The notes under the pieces: model-generated | What the model saw: the letters and a program-made list of their open reading frames with translations, nothing else | Told to the model about the DNA's origin: nothing | The model's database searches: none | Program-made: the position numbers and the translations under genes | NCBI RefSeq assembly: GCF_900155425.1 | Contig: NZ_LT700190.1 | Span: 186,001-250,000, forward strand | DNA: 64,000 nucleotides | Source: Parabacteroides massiliensis | Lineage (GTDB): Bacteria; Bacteroidota; Bacteroidia; Bacteroidales; Tannerellaceae | Reading direction: 5' to 3' | In this document: positions 44,020 to 52,769 of the stretch, in pieces | How positions within the stretch are numbered: the first letter of the stretch is position 1 | Layout: every line of letters begins with the position of its first letter

Positions 44020-45039
44020 GTTGGCGGAATTAATTTAAGTTGATAAATATGAGTAAAAAGTTGTACATGTCGCTGATTTTTAGTAACTTAGTGGTGATTA
44101 AAACATTAAGTTCAAACCATCGTATGTACAACCTTTATACAAAATTCGTCAAAATACTTGAGATATGCAAGCAATTCTCTGAAAATCTCGTCAATGATTC
44201 GGGTAATGTTCCACGTCGTGGTCCTGTTCCCAAGTTTTCGGATTTGGAAGTGGTGGCGCTATCCCTGACGGCAGAGACCGAGAGCATTGATAGTGAGAAG
44301 TGGTTGTTCGACTATAAATTGCAAGAATACAAGGACAGCATTCCCAATCTCATATCAAGGAGACAGTTCAATGACCGCAGGAAGAAAACGTCAGGCCTGT
44401 GTGAGGAACTGCGCAAGCGGATTGCCATGGAAATGGATGGCGGAGAGGAACAATTCTTTGTTGATTCCAAGCCGATAGAGGTTTGTAGGGTTGCAAGAGG
44501 AAAACGTTGCAAGATGGGGCGTGCCGGCAATTTCTCGCAAGCTCCCGACTTCGGCTTCTGTGCTTCGCAGAACACGTATTATTTTGGTTATAAGTTACAC
44601 GCTCTCTGTGGGTTAAGTTGAGTTATCCATTCCTATGATCTGTCAAAGGCAAGTGTGGCTGACCTCCATTATATGAAGGATGTAAAACATACTTATCACG
44701 ACTGTAGCATCTATGGTGACAAAGGGTATATTGGAGCTGACGTACAGCTTGACTTGTTCGAAACCGCACACATAAGACTGGAGTGTCCGTATCGGCTCAA
44801 CCAAAAGGATTGGAAACCGACATTCATTCCGTTTGCAAAGGCAAGAAAGAGGATTGAGACAATATTCTCACAACTTACAGACCAGTTCCTGGTCATCAGG
44901 AACTACGCGAAAATAACGAATGGTTTGATTTTTAGAATCATTGGCAAAATTAGTGCACTTACCATTCTGCAATACGTAAACTTCATTAACAACAAGCCAA
45001 TTGGCAGAATTAAGTATGCACTAAATTAATTCCGCCAAC
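44020..45039. mobile_element. IS982-family element, inactive
   Basis: Terminal inverted repeats are GTTGGCGGAATTAATTTAAG at the left (44020) and the complementary ATTAATTCCGCCAAC at the right (to 45039), with one mismatch region. No target duplication is visible (CATACTC against AGGTTGA), which suggests a rearrangement after insertion. The transposase gene is broken by a stop. Confidence 0.8.
44049..45029 (+). pseudogene. IS982 transposase with a nonsense mutation
   Basis: The frame runs 191 codons to LHALCGLS and a TGA at 44619-44621. It continues without a shift as VIHSYDLSKASVADLHYMKD to the stop at 45029. In IS982 proteins this position is usually Gly (LSGVIHSYDL), so a single GGA-to-TGA change explains it. 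Catalytic residues are otherwise present (FFVDSKPIEVC, IYGDKGYIGAD, KRIETIFSQL). An ATG at 44121 may be the true start. Confidence 0.85.
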
Positions 45040-45401
45040 AGGTTGATTTTATAAAACTCTCTCAAGTATATCAGGCTTTTGGGAAAATTACATCCCGTGT
45101 TTTCAGAGGTTAAAGTTACGGAGATTTTATTGTATGGCGAATGTTTTTGCAAAGAAATTGTGTTTCAGCAGTGGAAAATACTTGAAATGTTTGAAAAAAC
45201 AAATATGTGATATCGTTATGAATCGGTTATGTACTGATAAGAGTATATCGGTGTAGTTTATTTTGAAACTTTTTCTGATGATATATCGTTGGCGTATAAA
45301 ATCGGAGACTAAATATTGAATTTTTAATAATAGAGCTCTGATTAATTGGGAGGAATTTGATTGAGAATATATTTGCTACGTCCCACGGGAACGCCCAAAA
45401 G
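45040..45401. other. Gene-free AT-rich stretch
   Basis: About 360 bp between the IS982 copy and the lipoprotein operon, with no gene recognised. It may be the displaced upstream region of the glycosidase gene. Confidence 0.45.
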
Positions 45402-45433
45402 AAAAAAAATCCCCCGAACATTCATCCGGGGGA
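45402..45433 (-). terminator. Terminator of the lipoprotein/TraO/TraQ-like operon
   Basis: On the minus strand a CCCCCG/CGGGGG stem (45411-45432) is followed by eight T. Confidence 0.85.
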
Positions 45434-45449
45434 CATTCAGGCCGTCACG

Positions 45450-45905
45450 TCAATTATAATACAGATTAAGATCATCCATACCGATCTCCTTCCCGTCCCG
45501 GAAAGAAAGGCTCTTTTTCTCGATCTCCTTTCCGTTCTTGTAAACGGTCACAACCCACTGCATCGGCTCGTTCACGACACCGTCCTCCCCGTCCACGACA
45601 CTACCGGAAACGGCGAACTCGATCGCCTTTCCCGTCGTGGTTAACGTCACCTTTTCGACGGCCAGTTCTTCATCGCTTAGAATCAACGGGCTTGCGAGGC
45701 TTTCCCCCATCGCCCCGTCTTTCAACCGCGTACCGTTGGCGACTACCACGACCGACTTAATGAAGCTGCGGAAATCTCCCGACTGCTCGATCGTTACCTC
45801 ATACATCGCCCCTTTTCCTCCCGGTTCGTCGTCGTCCTTGCTGCAACCGACGAAACACAATGCCATGCACACGCATACGGCCGACAAATACAAATACTTT
45901 CTCAT
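45450..45905 (-). CDS. Small lipoprotein of a mobile-element operon
   Basis: A 151-residue lipoprotein with signal MRKYLYLSAVCVCMALCFVG and Cys at residue 21, followed by SKDDDEPGG. The mature part is a small beta-sandwich type (YEVTIEQSGDFRSFIKSVVV, then TTTGKAIEFAVSGSV), ending SFRDGKEIGMDDLNLYYN. Unknown function. It is the last gene in a minus-strand trio with TraO-like and TraQ-like proteins. A 72-bp copy of its 3' end is present at 60429-60500, so related genes have existed elsewhere in this region. Confidence 0.65.
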   Translation of the reverse strand: MRKYLYLSAVCVCMALCFVGCSKDDDEPGGKGAMYEVTIEQSGDFRSFIKSVVVVANGTRLKDGAMGESLASPLILSDEELAVEKVTLTTTGKAIEFAVSGSVVDGEDGVVNEPMQWVVTVYKNGKEIEKKSLSFRDGKEIGMDDLNLYYN

Positions 45906-45923
45906 ACCTTCAATTATTTAAGT

Positions 45924-46430
45924 TTATAAATAGATCACGCACCCCAGGCCGACATGGTTGTTATTCCGGAGAATGGAGTTAAACAACATTTCAAACCTGT
46001 ATTCGGCAAAAAGAGCCACTTTCGGGCTTAGCAACATTTCCGGCCTTATCCCGACCTCGTATCCATACACGAAAGCCTTGCTTTTCGCCAGGTACACAAG
46101 ATCGCTTTTCGCCTTGGCTTTTTGGTAGCCGATCGTCCCGGCTGCGATCCCCAGGAGCGAGAATTTCCGTCCTTTCAGGGCGTAATAGGCCAGCTCCGGA
46201 CCGACCGTCACGGTGTTTGCCTTTACCAGATCTCGGTTTAGATTCCGGTAATTAAGGTTTGCCCCCACCTTGAAAGCCTTGTACACCTTTCCAAAACCGA
46301 ACGTCCCCTGCACCTGACTTTCATCCACGATATAGCCCAGCTTCACGTTCATATACTGGCTTCCGATATATTGTGCCCTGCACACGGCCACCAGGCACAA
46401 AAAGAGCGATAATACGGCAATTTTTCTCAT
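45924..46430 (-). CDS. TraO-like outer-membrane beta-barrel protein
   Basis: A 168-residue protein with signal peptide MRKIAVLSLFLCLVAVCRAQ. The mature protein is a small beta-barrel (MNVKLGYIVDESQVQGTFGF, VGPELAYYALKGRKFSL, PKVALFAEYRFEMLF). Size and pattern match conjugative-transposon TraO. No other conjugation genes are present, so it may have been kept from a larger transfer operon, or may belong to a different small secretion or surface module. It starts 4 bp after the end of the TraQ-like gene. Confidence 0.6.
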   Translation of the reverse strand: MRKIAVLSLFLCLVAVCRAQYIGSQYMNVKLGYIVDESQVQGTFGFGKVYKAFKVGANLNYRNLNRDLVKANTVTVGPELAYYALKGRKFSLLGIAAGTIGYQKAKAKSDLVYLAKSKAFVYGYEVGIRPEMLLSPKVALFAEYRFEMLFNSILRNNNHVGLGCVIYL

Positions 46431-46434
46431 AACC

Positions 46435-47141
46435 TCATTGATTTACTTGTATCGTTACATTCTCTTTCAATGGCAGACCGTAACGGCTTGAAACGGTAAA
46501 CTCGATCACCGCCTGTCCGGTCGCATCCGGCCGGAACGTCACCAGGTTGTTTTTTCCAGTGCCACGCCCTCGCCCCTTGTCGCATCATACCCGGAAATAT
46601 ATACCCGGCCGCTTCCCTTTACGAACCTGGCCGACGCTTTCACCCCGTAAAGTTCCGTATCAAGCTGCAAATAAAATTCCGCTTCCTCCGATACCAGCAT
46701 AAGATCCGGCACGTTCCGGAAGCGTATGTTTATCTCCGGGCTGGAAACTTTCAGCTTGATGCTGTCGGATCGTGTCACCAGTTCGCTGGCTACCCCCATG
46801 ACGATATACGCCTCTCCCTCGGTTGCCGGGATAAAATCGAAATCCAGCCGATTGTTTGCCTTGAAATCATATTCAAACGTTTCTCCGGGGCTGTATTCGT
46901 TGTTATCCACCAGGATAACGCCGTCCCCGTCCCTGACCTCAAAGCGTGTCAATATCTGATCCCCGTTGTCCGGATCGAGATCCGAGATCGTAAGGGTGCA
47001 ATTAACGGGCTTCCCCACTACGGCCGTACCCACGTCTATACTTTTCAGCGTCACGGAAAAATCCCGGCTGACAAGTTTCAGTTCGTCGTCGCAAGACGAC
47101 AAAAAGACCAAAGCGCACAAGGCGGTAACTAATTTTCTCAT
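46435..47141 (-). pseudogene. TraQ-like lipoprotein with two Ig-like domains, frameshifted
   Basis: The main frame (46539-47141) encodes 200 residues with lipobox LSSC at residue 16. It consists of two tandem Ig-like units: VGKPVNCTLTISDLDP to SIKLKVSS, then INIRFRNVPDLMLVSEEAEF to VYISGYDATRGEG. It ends ALEKTTW-stop. Adding one A to the A6 run just before this point lets the frame continue as LEKNNLVTFRPDATGQAVIE to VTIQVNQ-stop at 46435. That is clearly the natural end of the second Ig-like unit. Either the gene is frameshifted in nature or the run has been miscounted. The resemblance to TraQ/DUF3872 is moderate. Confidence 0.6.
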
Positions 47142-47151
47142 ACGATTTATT

Positions 47152-47379
47152 TTATTTGTTCACGATAATACGATCAAACAGAGCGTTCAGATCCACCCCT
47201 TTGCTCCTTAGAAAAGCGATGTATTTCACCACCACGGGGGCGGTTTCCGACTGCTCGATGTTGCAAAGCTGCTGGCGGCTGATCCCCATTTCCTCGGCAA
47301 CACTTTTCGCCGTCAGGCTTAGCCTGATCGCATAATTACAGTTTTTCCTTTTCTTCCGTTCGGCAGTGCGTACCGCCAT
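47152..47379 (-). CDS. XRE-type HTH regulator
   Basis: The likely ATG is at 47379 (MAVRTAERKKRKN), giving 75 residues. The reading frame is open to 47541 with a very basic Lys/Arg/Glu extension but no other ATG. The HTH is RLSLTAKSVAEEMGISRQQL followed by CNIEQSETAPVVVKYIAFLRS. Located directly before the TraQ-like gene on the same strand, it is likely the autoregulator of that three-gene operon. The direct repeats at 47493-47523 could be its operator. Upstream and divergent lies the DUF3945 gene, which it might also control. Confidence 0.6.
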   Translation of the reverse strand: MAVRTAERKKRKNCNYAIRLSLTAKSVAEEMGISRQQLCNIEQSETAPVVVKYIAFLRSKGVDLNALFDRIIVNK

Positions 47380-47492
47380 GCCCTTGTCTTTCCAGCCTGT
47401 TCCCGTCTTTTCCCTTTTCTTTCTCGTCCCTTGTTTTTTCTCCTTTTCCTGCCGTTTTCCCACGCTTTTTCGCTCCGTTTTCTCCGGCCTGC

Positions 47493-47523
47493 GGTGTAAT
47501 GTGATGACACATGGTGTAATGTG
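47493..47523. promoter_or_regulatory. Direct-repeat operator candidate
   Basis: GGTGTAATGTG occurs twice (47493-47503, 47513-47523), exactly two helical turns apart. A TGTGATGACACA palindrome spans the gap. It lies between the divergent HTH and DUF3945 genes. Confidence 0.55.
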
Positions 47524-47568
47524 TGTACTAACATATTGCAAATCAATTATTTATCAATTTTTCTCCTA

Positions 47569-47576
47569 TATATTTG
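47569..47576 (+). promoter_or_regulatory. -7 element of the DUF3945 gene
   Basis: TATATTTG is a perfect match to the Bacteroidetes -7 consensus, 41 bp before the ATG at 47617. Confidence 0.6.
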
Positions 47577-47616
47577 CGGTGACAACATGAGTTATCAACA
47601 CTAAAAATCAAAAATT

Positions 47617-49389
47617 ATGGCAAAGAAAAATGCAAGGGAAGAACCCCCGAAACCGCAGGTCTCCGAAAACGAGCAGATGAGTGACATCGTGTTCATCCTT
47701 GACAAGATGGAACTGATTCTGGAAGCGGTGTCGCAAATCGGACAGGACGGAAAATTCAACACGGTAGCCGCCGACAGGCAGAACCGGAACTCCTTCCTGA
47801 AGATTGACCGCTATGCAGACGCCTTCGAGAACTTCATCAAGAACTTCTGGAGCCAGCTGAAAGACCCGACACGCTTCGGAATCCTCTCCGTCAAGGAAGA
47901 CAGGCTGGACGACCCTGCCGTACAGCAGGCCATCGAGGACATCGCCGCAGGAAAAAAGACAAAAGCCGTGGAGGAATTTCTCAAGCAGTACGAGATTGTT
48001 CCGCGCAACAAGGAAAACCAAAGTATCAACCCCAAAAACCAAGAAGAAATGGCAAAGAAAAATGAAACCCAGCAGCAGGCTGCCGCAGCTGACAGCCAGC
48101 CGCAGAACCAGTCCCCCCAGTACCGTTACAACGAGTCCATGATCAACTGGGAACAGCTCAAGAATTTCGGAATCTCCCGTGAATACCTCCAGGAACGCGG
48201 ACTGCTCGAACAGATGCTCAAGGGCTACAAGACCAACCAGGTCGTGCCCATAAGCATGAACTTCGGCTCGGCCGTACTGAGAACGGACGCACGTCTGTCC
48301 TTCCAGCAGTCCATGGCGGGCGAAGTGGTGCTCGGCATCCACGGTATCCGGCAGAAACCCGACCTTGACCGACCGTACTTCGGACACATCTTCTCCGACG
48401 AGGACAAGAAGAACCTGCTCGAAACGGGCAACATGGGGCGTGTCGTGGAACTGAAAGGACGCAACGGGGAATATATCCCATCCTTCATCAGCATCGACAA
48501 GCTGACCAACGAGGTGGTCGCCATGAAAGCGGAGAATGCTTTCATCCCGAGGGAAATCAAGGGAGTGGAACTGACAGAGCAGGAGCAGAATGACCTGCGT
48601 GAAGGCAAGAAGGTCTATGTAGAGGGCATGATCGCCAAATCCGGCAACGAGTTCAACGCCTTCATTCAGGTGAATGCCGAACGCAGGGGTGTCGAGTTCA
48701 TTTTCGAGAACGACAAGCTCTTCAACCGCCAGACACTCGGGGGCGTGGAACTGACACAGAAACAGATTGAGGACCTGAACGCTGGAAAAGCCATCTTCGT
48801 GGAGGGAATGCAGCGCAAGGACGGCGAGGTGTTCTCCTCCTACGTGAAGTTGGACGAGGCGACAGGCCGCCCGTCCTACACCCGCTATAATCCGGACTCT
48901 CCGGAAGGCGCACGCGAAATCTATATTCCCAACGAAATCAACGGGGTGAAGATTACGGCGGAGGAACAGCAGCAGCTCCGTGACGGCAAGGTGATTTTCC
49001 TCAATGACATGGTGAACCGCAAGGGAGAGGAATTCTCCTCCTTCATCAAGGCCGACCTGGAAACGGGACGCCTGAGCTACTCCCGTACGCCGGACGGCTT
49101 CGAGCAGCGCGAGGATTTCAAGATTCCACCCAAGGTATGGGACGTGGAACTGACCAGACAGCAGCGTGCGGACCTGCAGAGCGGAAAGGCCGTGCTGGTG
49201 GAAGGCATCAAGGGATATGACGGGAAGACCATCTCGCAGTACGTCAAGGCGAACTTCAACCAGGGGCGTCTGGACTTCTACAACGAGAATCCTGACCGCA
49301 AGCGTGATGCCTCGCAGCGCAATGTGGTGGCCAACAGCCAGCGACAGGAACAGGGAAACCGCAAGTCAAAAGGTGCGAGCATTGCCTGA
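47617..49389 (+). CDS. DUF4099/DUF3945-repeat protein of integrative elements
   Basis: A 590-residue protein. Residues 1-140 are a helical domain (VFILDKMELILEAVSQIG, then LKIDRYADAFENFIKNFWSQ). A Gln-rich linker follows, then a DUF4099-type segment (INWEQLKNFGISREYLQERG). Four DUF3945-type repeats of about 60 residues make up the rest. Each has the pattern GVELTxxQxxDLxxGK, VxVEGM, and FSSxxKxDxxxGR. Such proteins precede topB in many Bacteroides conjugative transposons; their role is unknown. The N-terminus MAKKN recurs at residue 146 (MAKKNETQQQ), which may be a trace of two fused genes. Its high GC content matches the integrase region at 27.7-33.7 kb. Confidence 0.8.
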   Translation: MAKKNAREEPPKPQVSENEQMSDIVFILDKMELILEAVSQIGQDGKFNTVAADRQNRNSFLKIDRYADAFENFIKNFWSQLKDPTRFGILSVKEDRLDDPAVQQAIEDIAAGKKTKAVEEFLKQYEIVPRNKENQSINPKNQEEMAKKNETQQQAAAADSQPQNQSPQYRYNESMINWEQLKNFGISREYLQERGLLEQMLKGYKTNQVVPISMNFGSAVLRTDARLSFQQSMAGEVVLGIHGIRQKPDLDRPYFGHIFSDEDKKNLLETGNMGRVVELKGRNGEYIPSFISIDKLTNEVVAMKAENAFIPREIKGVELTEQEQNDLREGKKVYVEGMIAKSGNEFNAFIQVNAERRGVEFIFENDKLFNRQTLGGVELTQKQIEDLNAGKAIFVEGMQRKDGEVFSSYVKLDEATGRPSYTRYNPDSPEGAREIYIPNEINGVKITAEEQQQLRDGKVIFLNDMVNRKGEEFSSFIKADLETGRLSYSRTPDGFEQREDFKIPPKVWDVELTRQQRADLQSGKAVLVEGIKGYDGKTISQYVKANFNQGRLDFYNENPDRKRDASQRNVVANSQRQEQGNRKSKGASIA

Positions 49390-49406
49390 CAACAGGTTAC
49401 TGAAAA

Positions 49407-49700
49407 ATGAATGTTGAATCAAAAAAAGAAAGAAATATGAAAAAGGAAAACGGAAACGACATGCCTTTCAAGGCTGATGAAGTGAACTGGGACGAACTCT
49501 CCGGTATCGGTATCATGAAGGACGAGCTGGAACTCTCCGGCGAAATGGACACCCTCCTCAGGGGAGAGAAAACGAAAGTGATGTCCCTGAGCCTCGTGCT
49601 CCTCGGCGTGGACGTGGTGATGGACGCCACGCTCCAACTGGTCCGTAAGGGCGAGTCCCCGCTACTGGAAATCCAGGGAGTGACACCGCTGGGCAAATAA
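49407..49700 (+). CDS. Small DUF4099-like protein
   Basis: A 97-residue protein. The core VNWDELSGIGIMKDELELSG, then MDTLLRGEKTKVMSLSLVLLG corresponds to the first half of the DUF4099-type segment in the preceding gene (INWEQLKNFGIS..MLKGYKTNQVVPI). It looks like a single-module relative of it. An ATG at 49437 is an alternative start. It sits between the DUF3945 gene and topB and is normal in elements of this kind. Confidence 0.65.
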   Translation: MNVESKKERNMKKENGNDMPFKADEVNWDELSGIGIMKDELELSGEMDTLLRGEKTKVMSLSLVLLGVDVVMDATLQLVRKGESPLLEIQGVTPLGK

Positions 49701-49793
49701 TCTGGGAGCAATTATCAAGTAAACCGATGTCTTACCGCCGTTTCCTGTCTTCCGCATGGAAAACGGGAAACGGCTTAATTTTTATCTTACAAT

Positions 49794-50333
49794 ATGATAG
49801 CAATCATCGCAGAAAAGCCGAATGTAGGCATGGACATTGCCCGTGTAGTCGGGGCTGATACAAGAAATGACGGCTACTGTTCCGGTAACGGATATATGGT
49901 GACCTGGGCACTGGGACACCTCGTGTCACTGGCCATACCGGACACTTATGGTTATACGAAAACGGCGGAGGAGGACTTGCCGATGCTGCCGGACCCGTTC
50001 CGCCTGGTCTCCCGACAGATGCGCACGGACAGGGGAATGGTTACGGACATCGCCGCCTCGAAACAGCTGAAAGTCATAGAAAGCGTGTTCAACCGCTGTG
50101 ACAGCATCGTCGTGGCTACCGATGCCGGTCGTGAAGGGGAACTTATCTTCCGCTGGATATACGACTTTCTGGGCTGCACGAAACCGTTCAGACGCCTGTG
50201 GATCTCCTCGCTTACTGACGAGGCCATACGAAAAGGTCTGGAGGAACTGAAGGACGGCTCGGAATACGACAGCCTGTATACCGCCGCCGACAGCCGCGCG
50301 AAGGCAGACTGGCTGGTGGGTTATCCCAGATAA
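49794..50333 (+). pseudogene. topB: DNA topoisomerase III, truncated after the Toprim domain
   Basis: The frame starts MIAIIAEKPNVGMDIARVVG and encodes the Toprim domain (VVATDAGREGELIFRWIYDF, with the acidic Toprim residues). It continues to ADSRAKADWLVG, a motif that in TopB is followed by INATR. Here it changes to YPR-stop at the insertion point near 50321. The catalytic Tyr domain is missing, so the protein cannot function. The frame broke where a RIT-like element begins. Confidence 0.85.
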
Positions 50334-50334
50334 T

Positions 50335-50405
50335 ATGTTATCCGAGAAGATAAATATAAATACCATATTATTAGTTATTTATCAAAATATTTTCTCGGAT
50401 AACAT
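50335..50405. repeat. Terminal inverted repeat of the RIT-like element
   Basis: ATGTTATCCGAGAAGATA (50335-50352) pairs 17 of 18 with 50388-50405. A further related half-site TTATCCCAGATAA lies at 50322-50334, right at the topB break. Nested repeats of this type mark the ends of recombinase-in-trio elements. Confidence 0.65.
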
Positions 50406-50409
50406 TGGT

Positions 50410-51450
50410 CTATCGGAACTTGGACATTGTTTTCAAAAATGGTAATAAAGAAGTTGCTGTCTCCTCTGCTATTTTTACTGCCTCCACCGCATTTCCTCTT
50501 TCACTTAAATATTTATTGGCCAATTCAGGAGTGACTTCTGCATAAATGGTAGTTGTTTCTATGGAGGTATGTCCCAAAAAGGCTTTAATCACAACAAGAG
50601 ATTCTCCACATTCCAGCATATGGACGGCAATGGAATGACGGAAACTATGAGGTGAATACCCCCGTCTCTTAAAAAGATTTGGATAAGTCCTTTTAGCCAT
50701 TGAAACGTATTTTTTCACGATTTCTTCGACACAGGAGATAGTCATTTTCTCATGCATCTGACTAGAAAATACATGTCTTTTTCTATCGCCTACACTATTC
50801 GGGTTTAATCCATTGCTTTTCAGGTAATTTTTCAGTAAGACAGCACAATTTTGAGGAATCGCAACCATTCTTGCCTTGTTTCCTTTTCCAACCAGCCTAA
50901 GAACTGTTGTTGTTCCAAAATTTATGTCATTCACGGTCAAGTCGCATATTTCTTGAGCCCTTGCACCGCTTGAGTACAATGTACTCAATAAAACGGCATC
51001 ACGCCTGCCAAGTTTCCTTGTCGTATCCGGTAAATTCAATAGACAGGATATTTCCTCTTTTGAGAAGTATTTCATGTCTGTTGTTTTAGGAACCCTTTTT
51101 CGTGGGATATCATTCACTTGCGAATAAAATTCCAAGGCTTCTTTGAAAGCTTTCTTGACCGCATATTTCGCAAAAGAGGCAATTGCCGCCCTGCGATGGT
51201 TGCGGGTTACAGGGGAACATCCCCTTGCAGATTCAAGCCAGACAAGGTATTCAGCGATGGTTCCATTTATTAGATTTGTAAATGATACTTTTTCCGGGGG
51301 AATCCCCTTTACCTCGTCCATGAACTCAAACAATAATCTGAAAGCGTATTGGTATGAGGCGATTGTATTCTTACTGACGCCTTTGATTTCAGGCAGGTAT
51401 GTAATCAGGAAGTCCGATAACAACGGGATAAATTCTTTATTCTTCATCAA
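50410..51450 (-). CDS. Tyrosine recombinase (RIT-type, last of the trio)
   Basis: A 346-residue recombinase. It has an N-terminal core-binding domain (NTIASYQYAFRLLFEFMDEV) and a complete catalytic set: Arg in SGARAQEICDL, Lys in LVGKGNKARMV, HSFRHS and GHTSIETTTIYAEV. It overlaps the previous recombinase gene by 14 bp, as in RIT elements, where three overlapping genes (RitA-RitB-RitC) occur in fixed order. In position and size it corresponds to the last of the three. It probably acts on the inverted repeats just downstream. Confidence 0.75.
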   Translation of the reverse strand: MMKNKEFIPLLSDFLITYLPEIKGVSKNTIASYQYAFRLLFEFMDEVKGIPPEKVSFTNLINGTIAEYLVWLESARGCSPVTRNHRRAAIASFAKYAVKKAFKEALEFYSQVNDIPRKRVPKTTDMKYFSKEEISCLLNLPDTTRKLGRRDAVLLSTLYSSGARAQEICDLTVNDINFGTTTVLRLVGKGNKARMVAIPQNCAVLLKNYLKSNGLNPNSVGDRKRHVFSSQMHEKMTISCVEEIVKKYVSMAKRTYPNLFKRRGYSPHSFRHSIAVHMLECGESLVVIKAFLGHTSIETTTIYAEVTPELANKYLSERGNAVEAVKIAEETATSLLPFLKTMSKFR

Positions 51451-52186
51451 AATCTATTTTAGGGAATATGTTTCCGATATAATTGTTCATTCTCTCATGG
51501 GAAGCAGTATACAGGGTGTGGCTTGCCTTTAGATATTTGTCGGTTTCTTTAGGACTGTCATGCCCTAAATAAGCGGCAAGGAATGCGGATGCGTTTTCAT
51601 ATTTAATACCCTCCTTTTCCGATTTCAAAAATGAATGCAGAACAAACGTGTGCCGTAAGCAGTGCGGACAAGGTCCTCTCTCCAACCGGTCACGCTTATA
51701 GTAGCAAATTCCGGCAGCTTTCAGTATTTTAATAAACCAGTCGTAAAACGAATTGTTTTTAAATGGTTTATGAGGGGCATAGTTACTTTCAAAAAGATAA
51801 TGGACACATACGCCTTCACGCTCTATTTTTCTTTTGTATTGTTTAAGCTGCTCAATCAATGTCCTGTGTATCGGTATTATCCTTTGCTTCATGTTCTTAG
51901 CCTCACGAATATAAATGATGCCGTTTACAAGATCTATGTCCTCCCATTTTAAGCCAAGTCCTTCTCCGAGCCGTAACCCGCAAGAATAAAGAATGCGTAA
52001 TAGTACGGGAAAGACCATCGTAGCTCGTTGCGGACGTTTAAAGGTGCCGTAACCAAGATTGTCAGCCGCTGAAATTATTCTGGAAATCTCCTCATAGGAA
52101 AATATATATGGAATATAATCATCTTCAATGATAGGAAAGTAGATTCTGCGTGGGCAAGTAACCTCATCTAACGTACTGAAAATCAA
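51437..52186 (-). pseudogene. Tyrosine recombinase (RIT-type, middle gene), 5' truncated
   Basis: The frame opens directly after a stop codon with TTG, and there is no good ATG before residue 57, so the N-terminal core-binding part is missing. The catalytic domain is present: YSCGLRLGEGLGLKWEDIDL, HCLRHTFVLHSF and LGHDSPKETDKYLKAS. The expected first recombinase gene and the other end of the element are absent. The element therefore appears to be deleted from about 52190 onward. Confidence 0.6.
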
Positions 52187-52456
52187 TTAGTTACAAACTT
52201 CTCGAAAAACAATTTTTTAATTATTAACAAAAACGTAACCACCTCATTATCAATGATTTACGTAATTTAAGCTTATTAAAAACAATTAATTTTGGACATT
52301 TTTTCTACCCTATTTCTACCTTCTAGAAAGTTTTTATTTTCATAAAACAACCCAAAATCGAAGCCAAAAGTATAAGAAAACGGCCTTAAAACACACGTTT
52401 TCACAATATTCATCGACCCAGTTCCTACTCAATTTAGCCCTTGTGGACTCATTTTA
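52187..52456. other. Gene-free AT-rich junction region
   Basis: About 270 bp between the truncated recombinase and the haem-type operon. A TTTCTACC motif occurs twice near 52300-52320. I see no gene and no clear right end of the RIT-like element. Confidence 0.45.
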
Positions 52457-52747
52457 TTATTTCTTTCTTCGCTTGGGATTCATGGGGAACCAGCCCTTCT
52501 CTACGCGTTTTTTCTGAGAGAAGAGTTCGCCGATGCCCCATAGGGCGGAAGCACCGAACACACCAAGGAATGAGGAGATATAGACATTGCTGATGAAGAG
52601 TGCTGCCACGCAACAGCTGATGCCAACGAGCAGATAGATCACCCAGGGACGAGTGCCAAAATAATATTCTGTCTTGATGACGATAGGATGCCAGAGACCT
52701 ATCGTTAGAAAGGTCATCGCGGCTATGATAATACCTGTGAAATACAT
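52457..52747 (-). CDS. DUF4491 small membrane protein
   Basis: A 96-residue protein with three hydrophobic segments (ITGLWHPIVIK region near 8-25, VIYLLVGISCCVAALFI near 35-52, SFLGVFGASALWGIGELF near 58-77) and a basic C-terminus ending NPKRRKK. It matches the DUF4491 family of Bacteroidetes inner-membrane proteins. Unknown function. It follows hemG by 22 bp and is the last gene of the operon that begins with the TonB receptor. Confidence 0.8.
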   Translation of the reverse strand: MYFTGIIIAAMTFLTIGLWHPIVIKTEYYFGTRPWVIYLLVGISCCVAALFISNVYISSFLGVFGASALWGIGELFSQKKRVEKGWFPMNPKRRKK

Positions 52748-52769
52748 ATTTTATTCTTTTGGTTAGATC

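Noticed and set aside
45450-47141. Part of a full conjugation operon
   Set aside because: Only TraO-like and TraQ-like genes are seen; no TraG ATPase, TraJ, TraN or relaxase genes are in the window, so transfer function cannot be claimed.
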